DNA from: an uncultured Clostridia bacterium
Lineage (GTDB): Bacteria > Bacillota > Clostridia > Lachnospirales > CAG-274
NCBI GenBank assembly: GCA_947627855.1
Contig: CANQXR010000009.1
Location: forward strand, 1 to 64,000
Direction: 5' to 3'
DNA: 64,000 nt
The translations under genes and the position numbers were made by a program. Shown one piece after another: positions 51,839-61,316 of this stretch; the first letter of the stretch is position 1; each line of letters starts with the position of its first letter. The notes under the pieces were generated by a model. The model did no database searches and had not been told where the DNA came from. It saw only the letters and a list, made by a program, of their open reading frames with translations.

Positions 51839-52483
51839 TCAGTTTTTCTTCTTCTCCTCAAGCTCCGTAAGCTTGTAGGTAAGCGTCATAAGGCTGTCTG
51901 TCAGATGGACATTTTCTATTATAACGTCATCGGGAGTATCGGGAGTTGAAATATGAGAAAAGTTCCAGATGCCTTTTACTCCGCAGTCAACAATGGTTTT
52001 TATAACCTGCTCGGCATTACTTCCGGGAAGACTCAGAACGGCTATATCAACGGAATTTTTGCCAAGGAAGTCCTCAAGAGTATCTATATCTCTTATTTCA
52101 AGCCCCCTTATGTTCAGCCCCACAAGCTTGGGGTTTTTGTCAAAAACACCTATAAAGTTATAGCCCCGTTTCTGATAGTTGATATAGTTCAGAAGTGCCT
52201 GACCTATATTGCCTGCGCCGACTATGATCATATTATATGTTTTGTCAAGTCCCAGAAGCTTTTTGATTTCTCCGTAGAGAACCTCTATATTATAGCCATA
52301 GCCCTGCTGACCAAAGGAGCCGAAATTGTTAAGATCCTGACGAATTTGCGATGCGGTCAGGTTCATTCTTTCGCTCAGGTCCTTAGATGATATCCTTGTA
52401 ATGCCGTCATCAAGCAGACTGCCCAGATATCTGTAATACCTTGGCAGCCTTCTGATAACTGCCGAAGAAATGACTTTTTCCAT
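51839..52483 (-). CDS. rex: Redox-sensing transcriptional repressor Rex
   Basis: 214 residues. N-terminal winged helix (SSKDLSERMNLTASQIRQDL) at ~30-75, then an NAD(H)-binding Rossmann fold with IIVGAGNIGQALLNY near residue 88. Rex represses fermentation and electron-transport genes when NAD+/NADH is high. The end of the C-terminal swapped helix is intact. It is divergent from the ABC-F gene; in the ~150 bp between I see only a half operator TTGTGA, so autoregulation is unproven. Confidence 0.95.
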   Translation of the reverse strand: MEKVISSAVIRRLPRYYRYLGSLLDDGITRISSKDLSERMNLTASQIRQDLNNFGSFGQQGYGYNIEVLYGEIKKLLGLDKTYNMIIVGAGNIGQALLNYINYQKRGYNFIGVFDKNPKLVGLNIRGLEIRDIDTLEDFLGKNSVDIAVLSLPGSNAEQVIKTIVDCGVKGIWNFSHISTPDTPDDVIIENVHLTDSLMTLTYKLTELEEKKKN

Positions 52484-52632
52484 AAATTATCAATATCCTT
52501 CCCAAAAAAATGATTGTGAAAGTAGCGAATATAATTTTACAACATAATTATATTTTTGTCAATCTTCCCTCTTCCATTTTATATATTTTTTTGTTAAAAT
52601 AATAATTAATAACTACAAATGAGGTCATCAAT

Positions 52633-54510
52633 ATGATAATAACTTGCAGCAACATAAATAAATCATTTGGCGAAAATACCGTGCTTTCCGATATAAGCTT
52701 TTTGCTTAACGAAAAGGACAAGGCAGCGATAATCGGCGTAAACGGCTGTGGCAAAACAACTCTTTTCAAGCTTATAACAGGAGAGCTTTTGCCTGACAGC
52801 GGAGATATTATAATGCCAAAAGGCACAGAGATAGGCTATTTCTCGCAGAATTTGTCGATAGAAAGCGAAAACACAATATGGGAAGAGCTAAGCTGTGTTT
52901 TTGACGATTTAAAAGAAATAGAGGATAGGAAAAGAAAAATCGAACATGATATGAAGCTCAGAGAGGGAGAAGAGCTTGAAGAGCTTATGGCGAAATATTC
53001 AGCCCTGAACGATGAATTTGAAAAAAGAAACGGCTTTGAGTGGGAAAGCCGTGTAAGAGGAGTAATAAAGGGTCTGGGCTTCAGCGATGAGGAGGGGAGC
53101 AAAAAAATAAACACACTTTCGGGCGGGCAAAAGACAAGATGCGCTCTCGGACGGCTGCTGCTTATGAATCCCCATATACTTCTTCTCGATGAGCCTACAA
53201 ATCATCTTGACATAGAATCCATAAAATGGCTTGAGGGATATCTCGGAGGATATAACGGAACTGTAATTATAATATCCCATGACAGATATTTTATTGACCG
53301 TACAACAACAAAAATAATCGAAATCGAAAACGGCGTATCAAAGGTTTATAACGGAAACTACTCCGAATATACCAAACGCAAAAAGAAGGAAAGAGAAAAC
53401 CAAAAACACCGTTATATAAATCAGCAAAGAGAAATCAAAAAGACAGAGGAGTCAATAGCAAGGCTTAAATCCTTCAACAGGGAAAAAAGCATAAAGAGAG
53501 CGGAAAGCAAAGAAAAGGCTCTTGAAAAAATCGAGCGCATAAGCAAGCCCGAACCTCTGCCGGTTAAAATGCACTTTGAATTTTTGCTCAATCGGGAAAG
53601 CGGCTATAATGTTCTTGACGTAAGAAATATTTCCAAATCCTACGGCAGCAATCTGCTTTTCAAGGATATAAGCTTTGAGCTTGTAAAAGGTGAAAAAACC
53701 GCCCTTATAGGCGCAAACGGAACAGGAAAAACCACCCTCATAAAAATAATTATGGGGCTTGTGGAGGCTGACAGCGGAAAGGCTGTGAAGGGTTCCAATG
53801 TGGAAATAGGCTATTATGACCAAGAGCATAATACATTAAACCCCGAAAAAACGGTTTATGAGGAAATCGCAGACGCATATCCCAAAATGACGGAAACGGA
53901 AATAAGGAATCTGCTTGCTGCTTTTGTTTTCAAGGGGGACGATGTTTATAAAAAAGTAGAGCTTCTTTCAGGCGGAGAAAAAGGCAGGCTTGCTCTTGCA
54001 AAAATAATGCTTTCAAAAGCTAATCTGCTCATACTTGACGAGCCGACAAACCACCTTGATATATACTCAAAGGAAATCCTTGAGGACGCTCTTACAAACT
54101 ATGGTGGAACTCTTCTTTTTATTTCTCACGACAGATATTTTATAAATAAGATAGCCGATAAGGTTATTGAGCTTAAAGACGGAAAAATAAAAACCTATCT
54201 TGGAAATTATGATTATTATGAGGAAAAAAAGGAGGAGCAGAAAACAACTCCGCTTATAGCCACAAAAAATGAAACCGTCAAAAATGACTGGCAGCTTCAG
54301 AAGGAGCAAGCCGCCGAAAAACGCAGAGCACAGTCAAGGCTCAAAAAGCTTGAGGCGGAAATCGCAGAAACCGAAAATAAAATAGATGAGCTTGACAGGC
54401 TTTTAGAAAAGCCTGAAGTTGCCACGGACCCCGTGAAGGCTGCCGAGGCATATGAAAATAAAGTCCTGCTTGAAGAAAAGCTTCTTGGACTTTATGAAGA
54501 ATTGGAATAA
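52633..54510 (+). CDS. ABC-F family ATPase
   Basis: 625 residues, two ABC domains and no membrane segment, the ABC-F layout. Walker A GVNGCGKTT near residue 35 and GANGTGKTT near 360; LSGGQKTR and LSGGEKGR signature boxes; LLLDEPTNHLDIES and LILDEPTNHLDIYS Walker B. A linker between the domains carries charged helices (~240-310), and a C-terminal coiled coil follows (~555-625). ABC-F proteins act on ribosomes; resistance or translation-factor role cannot be told. Two-hairpin copy 6 lies after its stop. Confidence 0.92.
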   Translation: MIITCSNINKSFGENTVLSDISFLLNEKDKAAIIGVNGCGKTTLFKLITGELLPDSGDIIMPKGTEIGYFSQNLSIESENTIWEELSCVFDDLKEIEDRKRKIEHDMKLREGEELEELMAKYSALNDEFEKRNGFEWESRVRGVIKGLGFSDEEGSKKINTLSGGQKTRCALGRLLLMNPHILLLDEPTNHLDIESIKWLEGYLGGYNGTVIIISHDRYFIDRTTTKIIEIENGVSKVYNGNYSEYTKRKKKERENQKHRYINQQREIKKTEESIARLKSFNREKSIKRAESKEKALEKIERISKPEPLPVKMHFEFLLNRESGYNVLDVRNISKSYGSNLLFKDISFELVKGEKTALIGANGTGKTTLIKIIMGLVEADSGKAVKGSNVEIGYYDQEHNTLNPEKTVYEEIADAYPKMTETEIRNLLAAFVFKGDDVYKKVELLSGGEKGRLALAKIMLSKANLLILDEPTNHLDIYSKEILEDALTNYGGTLLFISHDRYFINKIADKVIELKDGKIKTYLGNYDYYEEKKEEQKTTPLIATKNETVKNDWQLQKEQAAEKRRAQSRLKKLEAEIAETENKIDELDRLLEKPEVATDPVKAAEAYENKVLLEEKLLGLYEELE

Positions 54511-54540
54511 TTTATAAAGTGTCGGCATATATTTAACGGA

Positions 54541-54725
54541 GCGTCGGACCGCAAACCGAACAGCCGCAAAAACCGCCTGCGGCGGTTTTTGCGGCTGTTC
54601 GGTTTGCGGTCCGACGCGCGGGCGGGGGCGATGGCAAGGGCAGATGCGGGGACAGACGTGGGAACCCGATGGGTTCCCACGTCTGTCCCCGCATCTGCCC
54701 TTGCCATCGCCCCCGCCTGTGCAAC
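54541..54725 (-). repeat. Two-hairpin intergenic element, copy 6
   Basis: First hairpin has perfect 37-bp arms (54541-54577, 54581-54617) around TGC. Second has perfect 47-bp arms (54621-54667, 54671-54717) around GAT. It lies 30 bp after the ABC-F stop. Its right flank (54728-54756) repeats the flank of copy 3. Confidence 0.92.
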
Positions 54726-54727
54726 GC

Positions 54728-54756
54728 GCAGCATAGTCAGCGAAAATATAATTTAT
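54728..54756 (+). repeat. Conserved flank of element copy 6
   Basis: GCAGCATAGTCAGCGAAAAT and the AT-rich bases after it match 27676-27704 next to copy 3. Confidence 0.7.
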
Positions 54757-54776
54757 AACATACGGGAGGTTTTGTT

Positions 54777-55499
54777 GTGGACAATACTCTTAAAAATATG
54801 CTGAAAACCGCAATTTTACCCATAGGCAAGGCAATGTATATCTACGGCGGCGGCTGGAATGCCGAAAACACCGGCGCCGCCGAAGAAGCCTGCAGTCTTG
54901 GCATAAGCAATAAATGGACAGAGTTTTACAAAAAACAGAATGCAGACTATAACCACAAAAAATACAGTGTAACAGAACACCCCTGCCTCATACACTGCGG
55001 AATCGACTGCAGCGCATATGTAGGTTGGGTGGTATACAATCTTTTTGAAAACGAAAACGGTAAAAATGGATATGTATACCCATCGGAACAAATTGCAAGA
55101 CAGCTTGCTGAAATCGGTTTCGGGAGCTACAAAACAAAATATGAAATTGAGGACTATATGCCGGGCGACATAATGGGAGGAGAGGGATATCCCCACACAT
55201 GGATATGCATAGGACAGATGGAGGACAAAAGCGTGGTTCTTGTACATTCAAGTCCGCCTGCCCCTATGCTTTCGGGAACGGAAACTCCGGACGGAAAATA
55301 TAGTCTTGCAATAGAGCTTGCAGAACACTATATGAAAAAATACTATCCTTCGCATTACAGCAAATACCCGATAGTATCAAGGGAAAAGGCCTACCTCGAA
55401 GATTTTGGTCAATTTCGGTTTTACGATGATATACTTACCGATCCGGAGGGGCTTAAACATATGCCGCCGGAGGATTTGCTGAAGCTGTTATTTGCCTGA
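54777..55499 (+). CDS. NlpC/P60-like cysteine peptidase
   Basis: 240 residues, GTG start with CGGGAGG 8 bp upstream. No signal peptide is seen. Cys in HCGIDCSAYVGWVVYNLF near residue 82 and His in YPHTWICIGQ near residue 139 fit the NlpC/P60 fold. Such enzymes cut cell-wall peptides or related amide bonds; a cytoplasmic location is implied unless another export route exists. Its stop overlaps the convergent phosphatase gene by 12 bp. Confidence 0.7.
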   Translation: MDNTLKNMLKTAILPIGKAMYIYGGGWNAENTGAAEEACSLGISNKWTEFYKKQNADYNHKKYSVTEHPCLIHCGIDCSAYVGWVVYNLFENENGKNGYVYPSEQIARQLAEIGFGSYKTKYEIEDYMPGDIMGGEGYPHTWICIGQMEDKSVVLVHSSPPAPMLSGTETPDGKYSLAIELAEHYMKKYYPSHYSKYPIVSREKAYLEDFGQFRFYDDILTDPEGLKHMPPEDLLKLLFA

Positions 55500-55955
55500 C
55501 TTTTTATTTAGTGCATATCTGAGAAAAGCCTCCAGCCCTTCAACTATATCGCTGTAGGCTTTTTCAAAATTTCCCGTATACCAAGGGTCGTCAATATCCC
55601 GTGGCGCATCGGAAAAATCCAACAGGCGATGTACCTTTTTACTATTATCTTCACCTATAATTCTCATAAGGTTACTTATATTGTATTTTTCCATCACAAG
55701 AACATAGTCAGCTTTCATATAGTCGGCTTTTGTAAACTGTCTTGCACGATGTCCCTTACAGTTGATACCTACCGAGCGCAGCTTTCTCGCTGCCGGAGGA
55801 TATACTCCATTCCCTATCTCCTCCCTGCTTGTAGCTGCCGAGTCTATTTCAAACATATCCTCAAGCCTTCTTTTTTTCACCATATTTCTGAATATGTATT
55901 CCGCCATCGGTGATCTGCAAATATTTCCGTGACAAACAAAAATTACATTTATCAT
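55488..55955 (-). CDS. Low-molecular-weight protein tyrosine phosphatase
   Basis: 155 residues. P-loop C8-H-G-N-I-C13-R14-S (the CX5R motif of this family) and the general acid in DIDDPWYTGNFEKAY near residue 117. Members dephosphorylate tyrosine on proteins, often with a BY-kinase, or arsenate; none of these partners is in the window. It ends 12 bp inside the convergent gene. Element copy 7 lies upstream of its start. Confidence 0.93.
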   Translation of the reverse strand: MINVIFVCHGNICRSPMAEYIFRNMVKKRRLEDMFEIDSAATSREEIGNGVYPPAARKLRSVGINCKGHRARQFTKADYMKADYVLVMEKYNISNLMRIIGEDNSKKVHRLLDFSDAPRDIDDPWYTGNFEKAYSDIVEGLEAFLRYALNKKSGK

Positions 55956-55996
55956 AACACGTTCTCCTTTTACATATCAGGGTTCGGGGCGTACTC

Positions 55997-56146
55997 GCCA
56001 CGCCGCACAAACCGCCGCAGGCGGTTTGTGCGGCGTGCCGCGGGTCGGGGGCAAGGGGCATATGACGGGAAACGGGGGCAATATGCGGACAAGTCCGCAT
56101 ATTGCCCCCGTTTCCCGTCATATGCCCCTTGCCCCCGAGCAGCCCC
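55997..56146 (+). repeat. Two-hairpin intergenic element, copy 7
   Basis: First hairpin has perfect 18-bp arms (55999-56016, 56020-56037) around GCA. The linker CGGGTCGG follows. The second hairpin has perfect 44-bp arms (56047-56090, 56093-56136) around AA. It ends GAGCAGCCCC. Confidence 0.92.
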
Positions 56147-56160
56147 ACAGCCCGGTCGGT

Positions 56161-56820
56161 TTAACTTTGAATATTATCGGCAAGAGAACATCTTACAGTA
56201 ACTCTTGCGGCGCCGCTCAGGTTGCAGGTGAAAAGAGAGAGATCCCATTCCCCTGCTGTCATTTCGGCTGAATTGCTGCCGTCTATAAGCTTTGTTTCCG
56301 ATACGGTGTAATTATATACATTTCCGCCTACATCAGTAAAGCTTATGCTGTCCCCTACTGACAGTTTACCGAGTCTGCCAAAGTGGGTTTTATAATTATG
56401 TCCTGCTATTATAAGATTTCGTTCTTCGGCTGAACCTCTGTATCTGCACGGAGCCAGCCTCAGCTTTTTATAATCCATTTCCTGCATTACAGGCAATGTA
56501 AGTCCGAGGGCGGGTATATCGAGAACGCCCACATATACATCACCGTCAATTTCTATGCCGGACATATTTCCTCCGTCATCGTATGCTTTCTCTCCGGCGT
56601 ATGTTCCGGCTGAGCCGCTTTCTCTGTCGTTATGGGTATTTTCATCATTGATATCAGAGTCAGGTGCAGTGGTTTCGCTTATTACCATCTTATCCAATAT
56701 CTCCTGCGATGCTCTGCCTGCATTCCACTGCGACCAGATATTGAAGCAGGTCAGCAGAACTCCACAGAGCATAAGCAGACACCCAATAAAAATAAATATA
56801 TTGCCTGTGTTTTTCTTCAT
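56161..56820 (-). CDS. Sortase
   Basis: 219 residues from ATG 56820, GAGGGTGA upstream; GTG 9 bp earlier is possible. N-terminal membrane helix at ~8-28, an acidic linker, then a sortase barrel. Active-site histidine is in IAGHNYKTHFGRLGKL near residue 145 and the cysteine in LSLFTCNLSGAARVTVRC near 205, with the Arg a few residues later. Class D/F-like; the usual TLxTC is LFTC here. No LPxTG-protein gene adjoins it. Confidence 0.85.
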   Translation of the reverse strand: MKKNTGNIFIFIGCLLMLCGVLLTCFNIWSQWNAGRASQEILDKMVISETTAPDSDINDENTHNDRESGSAGTYAGEKAYDDGGNMSGIEIDGDVYVGVLDIPALGLTLPVMQEMDYKKLRLAPCRYRGSAEERNLIIAGHNYKTHFGRLGKLSVGDSISFTDVGGNVYNYTVSETKLIDGSNSAEMTAGEWDLSLFTCNLSGAARVTVRCSLADNIQS

Positions 56821-56852
56821 ATAACTCACCCTCTCTGTAACGGAATATTAAA

Positions 56853-56879
56853 GAATTCCCTGTCATAAGACAGGGAATT
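56853..56879 (-). terminator. Terminator of glgP
   Basis: The minus strand has AATTCCCTGTC pairing with GACAGGGAATT around a short loop, then T-rich bases. Confidence 0.75.
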
Positions 56880-56885
56880 GCATTA

Positions 56886-59348
56886 TTAATACGGACGTTC
56901 TTCCATTTCTACATGAACAGGCTTCAGATTCCATATTTCATCAGCATATTCCTGTATTGTACGGTCTGATGAGAATTTTCCGCTCTTTGCTACATTTATT
57001 ATAGCCATTTTAGCCCATTCGTCTCTATTCTTGTATGCCTCGTTTATTCTTTTCTGGGCTTCCTTGTATGCGGCAAAATCCTTAAGAACGAGATATTCAT
57101 CGGGTCTGTTGCCGTTTATGCCATTGAGCAGAGAGTTGTATATATCTCTGAAAAGCTCTGTATTGTCGTCAAGGGTTCCGTTTACGAGAGCGTTCATAAT
57201 GCCTCTTACATCTCCGTCAAGGTTATAGATATCCCAAGGATTGTAGTTGTTCTTGGCATATGTGTCAATAACCTCGTCCGCCGTAAGACCGAATATGAAT
57301 ATATTATCGTCGCCGACCTCTTCTCTCATCTCCACATTTGCGCCGTCAAGAGTTCCCACTGTAAGAGCGCCGTTAAGCATAAATTTCATATTGCCCGTGC
57401 CGGAAGCCTCCTTGCTGGCTGTGGATATCTGCTCTGACACATCTGCCGCCGGAATAAGCTTTTCTGCAAGGGATACTCTGTAATTTTCGGCAAAAACAAC
57501 CTTTATTTTACCGTTTATATCGGGATCGTTGTTTACAACGTCAGCAACCGAGTTTATAAGCTTGATTATAAGCTTTGCCCTGTAATATCCTGCCGCAGAC
57601 TTTGCGCCGAAAATAAACGTACGGGGAATGATGTCAAGGTTGGGGTTGACCTTAAGCTCGTTATAAAGATATATAACATGGAATATATTGAGAAGCTGTC
57701 TTTTATATTCATGAAGTCTTTTGACCTGAATATCAAAGATAGAATCGGGATCTATCTCAATACCGCTTGTTTTCTTGAAATATTCGGCAAGCTTTACCTT
57801 GTTGTTATGCTTTATTTCCATAAATTTATTTCTGAAGCCTGCGTCCTCTGCATATGGCAAAAGCTTTTCAAGCTGTGAAAGATCCTTATACCATCCATCG
57901 CCTATGGTTTCGGTGATAAGCTCTGCAAGCTCCGGATTTGCGTGACCGAGCCATCTTCTCTGTGTTATGCCGTTTGTCTTATTGTTGAACTTTTCGGGAA
58001 AGATCTCATAAAAGTCCTTAAGCTCCTGATTCTTGAGTATTTCCGTATGAAGAGCCGCAACGCCGTTTACAGAGTGTGAGCCTACGATAGCAAGCCATGC
58101 CATTCTTATCTGTCCATCGGCAATAACTGCCATATTTCTGATTTTTTCGGCGTTATGACCATATCTTTCAACGAGAGAAGCGCAGAATCTTTTGTTGATC
58201 TCCTCAACTATCATATAAATTCTGGGCAGCAGACGTGAGAAAAGATCCATAGGCCATTTCTCAAGAGCCTCAGACATAATAGTATGATTTGTATAAGCGC
58301 AGGTTTTCTTCGTGATCTCCCATGCTTCGTCCCACGGAATATTATTATCGTCAACAAGCACACGCATAAGCTCCGCAACGGTTACTGCGGGGTGTGTATC
58401 GTTAAGCTGGAATGCAACCTTTTCGGGAAGAAGGCTGAAATCAGAATAATTTTCCTTAAATCTGTTTACTGTTCTCTGAACCGTAGCGGAAACAAAGAAA
58501 TATTGCTGTTTAAGTCTTAACTCCTTGCCCTCAATATGGTCGTCTGCAGGATAAAGAACCTCAGTAAGCACCTTCGCCAGGGTTTCCTCAGCGTTTGCTT
58601 TCTGATAATCCCCTGCATTATACGCACGGAGGTCAAATTTATTCTTTGCTTCAGCGTCCCACAGCCTTAAGGTATTTACCGTATTGTTGTTGTAGCCCAC
58701 AACGGGATAGTCGTAAGGAACAGCCAGTATGGACTGATAATTTTCCTGTATGAACTTTACATTTCCATCGTCTTGGGGAATAGCCCTTACGTGACCGCCG
58801 AATTTTACTTCAACAGAGTTTTCGGGACGCTTTACACCCCAGAAATCGCCGTTATGAAGCCAATCGTCGGGATGCTCTACCTGATAGCCGTTCTCTATCT
58901 TCTGTTCAAAAATACCGTAGTGATATCTTATTCCGCAGCCGTATGCCGGAAGCTCCATAGTTGAAAGAGAATCAAGAAAACAAGCGGCAAGTCTGCCAAG
59001 ACCGCCGTTGCCAAGTCCGGGATCTCTCTCCTCCTCCTCAAGAAGATTGTAGTCTATGTTAAGCTCCTCAAGAACCTCTTTGACAGCGGTTGTAAACTGC
59101 ATATTGAGAATAGCGTTTCCCAGAAATCTTCCCATAAGGAATTCCATGGAAAGATAATAAACTATCTTACAGCCGGAATCGTCATAAGCATCGTGTGTCG
59201 CTATCCATTTGTCGGTTACGTAGTCACGAATGGTGAACACAAGGGCCTCATATATCTGATGAGGTGTCGCCCTGTCAATGGTTTTTCTCGATAATGTCTT
59301 AACATTTTCAGTAAGCTTAAGTTTGAATATTTTTTTGTTAATCTGCAT
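56886..59348 (-). CDS. glgP: Glycogen phosphorylase
   Basis: 820 residues, full-length GT35 enzyme. The PLP lysine lies in KEASGTGNMKFMLNGALT near residue 660, with NGALTVGTLDGANVEM following and DPGLGNGGLGRLAACFLDS near the start. It releases glucose-1-phosphate from glycogen or maltodextrins. It is 33 bp from prfA on the same strand, but not part of a glycogen operon; GGAGG before the ATG. Confidence 0.96.
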   Translation of the reverse strand: MQINKKIFKLKLTENVKTLSRKTIDRATPHQIYEALVFTIRDYVTDKWIATHDAYDDSGCKIVYYLSMEFLMGRFLGNAILNMQFTTAVKEVLEELNIDYNLLEEEERDPGLGNGGLGRLAACFLDSLSTMELPAYGCGIRYHYGIFEQKIENGYQVEHPDDWLHNGDFWGVKRPENSVEVKFGGHVRAIPQDDGNVKFIQENYQSILAVPYDYPVVGYNNNTVNTLRLWDAEAKNKFDLRAYNAGDYQKANAEETLAKVLTEVLYPADDHIEGKELRLKQQYFFVSATVQRTVNRFKENYSDFSLLPEKVAFQLNDTHPAVTVAELMRVLVDDNNIPWDEAWEITKKTCAYTNHTIMSEALEKWPMDLFSRLLPRIYMIVEEINKRFCASLVERYGHNAEKIRNMAVIADGQIRMAWLAIVGSHSVNGVAALHTEILKNQELKDFYEIFPEKFNNKTNGITQRRWLGHANPELAELITETIGDGWYKDLSQLEKLLPYAEDAGFRNKFMEIKHNNKVKLAEYFKKTSGIEIDPDSIFDIQVKRLHEYKRQLLNIFHVIYLYNELKVNPNLDIIPRTFIFGAKSAAGYYRAKLIIKLINSVADVVNNDPDINGKIKVVFAENYRVSLAEKLIPAADVSEQISTASKEASGTGNMKFMLNGALTVGTLDGANVEMREEVGDDNIFIFGLTADEVIDTYAKNNYNPWDIYNLDGDVRGIMNALVNGTLDDNTELFRDIYNSLLNGINGNRPDEYLVLKDFAAYKEAQKRINEAYKNRDEWAKMAIINVAKSGKFSSDRTIQEYADEIWNLKPVHVEMEERPY

Positions 59349-59381
59349 ATGGTTTTCTCCTCCATGCAGGCTGAAATCACA

Positions 59382-60458
59382 TCAGCCCATAATATTTCCG
59401 GCGGCAAGCCTCTCGCTTCTTTCCGCCGTTGTCAGGTTGTCTATAATTTCATTCAGATCGCCATTCAGTACAGAGTCCAGGCGATGAATGGTAAGACCTA
59501 TTCTGTGGTCGGTTACCCGGTTCTGGGGATAATTGTAGGTGCGTATTTTTTCGTTTCTCATTCCCGTACCGACTTGGGATTTTCGCTGTCCGGCTATTTC
59601 GGCACGCTTCTTTTCCTCCTCAAGCTGATAAAGCCTGCTCATAAGAATTTTCATAGCCTTTTCCTTATTCTGTCTTTGGCTTTTTTCGTCCTGACAGGAG
59701 ATCACTATGCCTGTCGGATAGTGGGTAAGACGAACAGCGGAATCTGTTGTGTTTACGCACTGTCCGCCGTTTCCCGAAGCCCTGAAAACATCAAAGCGGT
59801 AATCCTTCGGGTCAAGCTTCACGTCTACCTCATCAGCCTCCGGCAAAACCGCCACTGTTACGGTAGATGTATGGATACGTCCGCCCGACTCCGTTTCGGG
59901 TACACGCTGAACTCTGTGCACGCCGCTTTCATACTTCATACGGGAATAAGCGCCCCTGCCCCTGAGCATATATATAATTTCCTTAAAGCCGCCCATATCT
60001 CCGGGATTTACACTCATAATGTCTACGCTGTAACCCATCTTTTCGGCGTATTTTGAATACATACGGAACAGATCGCCCGAGAAAATATTGGCTTCATCGC
60101 CGCCTGCGCCGCCTCTGATCTCCATAATGACATTTTTTTCGTCATTGGGATCCTTGGGCAGAAGCAGCATTTTAAGCTCCTCGGAAACAGACTCAAGGCG
60201 TTTTCCGCCTTCCTCTATCTCCTCTTTGAGAAGCTCCTTGAAATCCTCATCGGGCTTTTCTCCGAGCATCTGCCTTGCTTCTTCCACAGCCTGCTTTGCG
60301 TCCTTATATTCCCTGTATTTCTGAACGATGCTTTCCAGCTCGCTGTGTTCCTTAACAAGATTCCGCCAGAGCTGATTGTCCGCAATTATATCCGGATCAC
60401 CTATCTTCAGGGTAAGCTCTTCATACTTTTTTTCAATTTCAGCAAGTTTGTCAAACAT
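59382..60458 (-). CDS. prfA: Peptide chain release factor 1
   Basis: 358 residues. The GGQ loop ([18 protein letters not shown]) near residue 230 triggers peptide release; the PxT-type codon recognition segment PETESGG region is near residue 185. RF1 reads UAA and UAG. Operon order prmC-prfA fits the methylation of GGQ by PrmC. The residue after GGQ is Cys rather than His, a substitution I regard as tolerated. Confidence 0.95.
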   Translation of the reverse strand: MFDKLAEIEKKYEELTLKIGDPDIIADNQLWRNLVKEHSELESIVQKYREYKDAKQAVEEARQMLGEKPDEDFKELLKEEIEEGGKRLESVSEELKMLLLPKDPNDEKNVIMEIRGGAGGDEANIFSGDLFRMYSKYAEKMGYSVDIMSVNPGDMGGFKEIIYMLRGRGAYSRMKYESGVHRVQRVPETESGGRIHTSTVTVAVLPEADEVDVKLDPKDYRFDVFRASGNGGQCVNTTDSAVRLTHYPTGIVISCQDEKSQRQNKEKAMKILMSRLYQLEEEKKRAEIAGQRKSQVGTGMRNEKIRTYNYPQNRVTDHRIGLTIHRLDSVLNGDLNEIIDNLTTAERSERLAAGNIMG

Positions 60459-60473
60459 ACCAAAACCTCAGTT

Positions 60474-61316
60474 TTATAAATATCCCAAAACTACTCTGTC
60501 AAGTCCGGCAAGATCCTTTCGGATAATAACGTCCTTATATCCAAGACTGCTCATTATTCCGAAAACCCCCCTGCCCTGATCATAGCCTATTTCAAAGGCA
60601 AGCAAACCGCCTGACCTCAGATAATTCCTTGCGTCCGCGGCAATTTTCCTGTAAAAGTGCAATCCGTCTTTACCGCCGTCAAGGGCTCTGTGAGGTTCAT
60701 AGTTCCTTACGTTTTTCTCAAGTGTGGGAATAACGCCGCTTTTAATATAGGGAGGGTTTGAAACAATAAAATCAAACTGCCCCGTTATATTTTCAAAAAT
60801 ATCGCTCATAACCAAGGTGACGGACACTCCGTTTTCATAAGCGTTCCACCAAGCGGTATCAAGGGCACGTATGCTTATATCGCAAGCCGTCATATCAAGG
60901 CTCTTGTTGTAATAAGCAAGACTTACGGCAATTGCGCCGCTGCCCGTGCCTATGTCAAGTCCCCTTCCGAAACCGTGACTTCTGCTCAGAGCAAGAACCT
61001 CCTCCACAAGAGTTTCGGTATCGGGTCTGGGTATCAGCGTGCTTTCGTTTACGAAAAATTTCAGTCCCATAAATTCAGCACAGCCAAGAATGTATTGTAT
61101 AGGACAGCCCTCTTCCCTTTTTTTTGCAAAATAGCTTATTTTGCGCATTTCGTTTTCACTCGGCACATAATCGTCCTTTGTGTAGAGCTTTATTCTTTCA
61201 AAACCCAACACCCTCGAAAGAATCAGCGAGGCATCTGTATGAGCATCATCGGCTCCGCTTTCCTTTAAGCGTGCGGTCAGTTCGGGCAAAAGCTCCTTAA
61301 GGCTCTTCCGGCTCAT
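60474..61316 (-). CDS. prmC: Peptide chain release factor N5-glutamine methyltransferase
   Basis: 280 residues. SAM motif LDIGTGSGAIAVSLA near residue 120 and the catalytic VSNPPYIK near 190. PrmC methylates the GGQ glutamine of release factors. N-terminal helical domain at ~1-90 is present. It overlaps the DUF1385 gene by 20 bp and precedes prfA by 15 bp. Confidence 0.94.
   Translation of the reverse strand: MSRKSLKELLPELTARLKESGADDAHTDASLILSRVLGFERIKLYTKDDYVPSENEMRKISYFAKKREEGCPIQYILGCAEFMGLKFFVNESTLIPRPDTETLVEEVLALSRSHGFGRGLDIGTGSGAIAVSLAYYNKSLDMTACDISIRALDTAWWNAYENGVSVTLVMSDIFENITGQFDFIVSNPPYIKSGVIPTLEKNVRNYEPHRALDGGKDGLHFYRKIAADARNYLRSGGLLAFEIGYDQGRGVFGIMSSLGYKDVIIRKDLAGLDRVVLGYL

Noticed and set aside
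52484..52632. Rex operator in the rex/ABC-F intergenic region
   Set aside because: Only a TTGTGA half site is present; no matching second half at the usual spacing. None was found upstream of rnf either.
59700..59800. GGQ followed by Cys in release factor 1
   Set aside because: The GGQ motif and the rest of the loop are intact, so this is a neutral variation.
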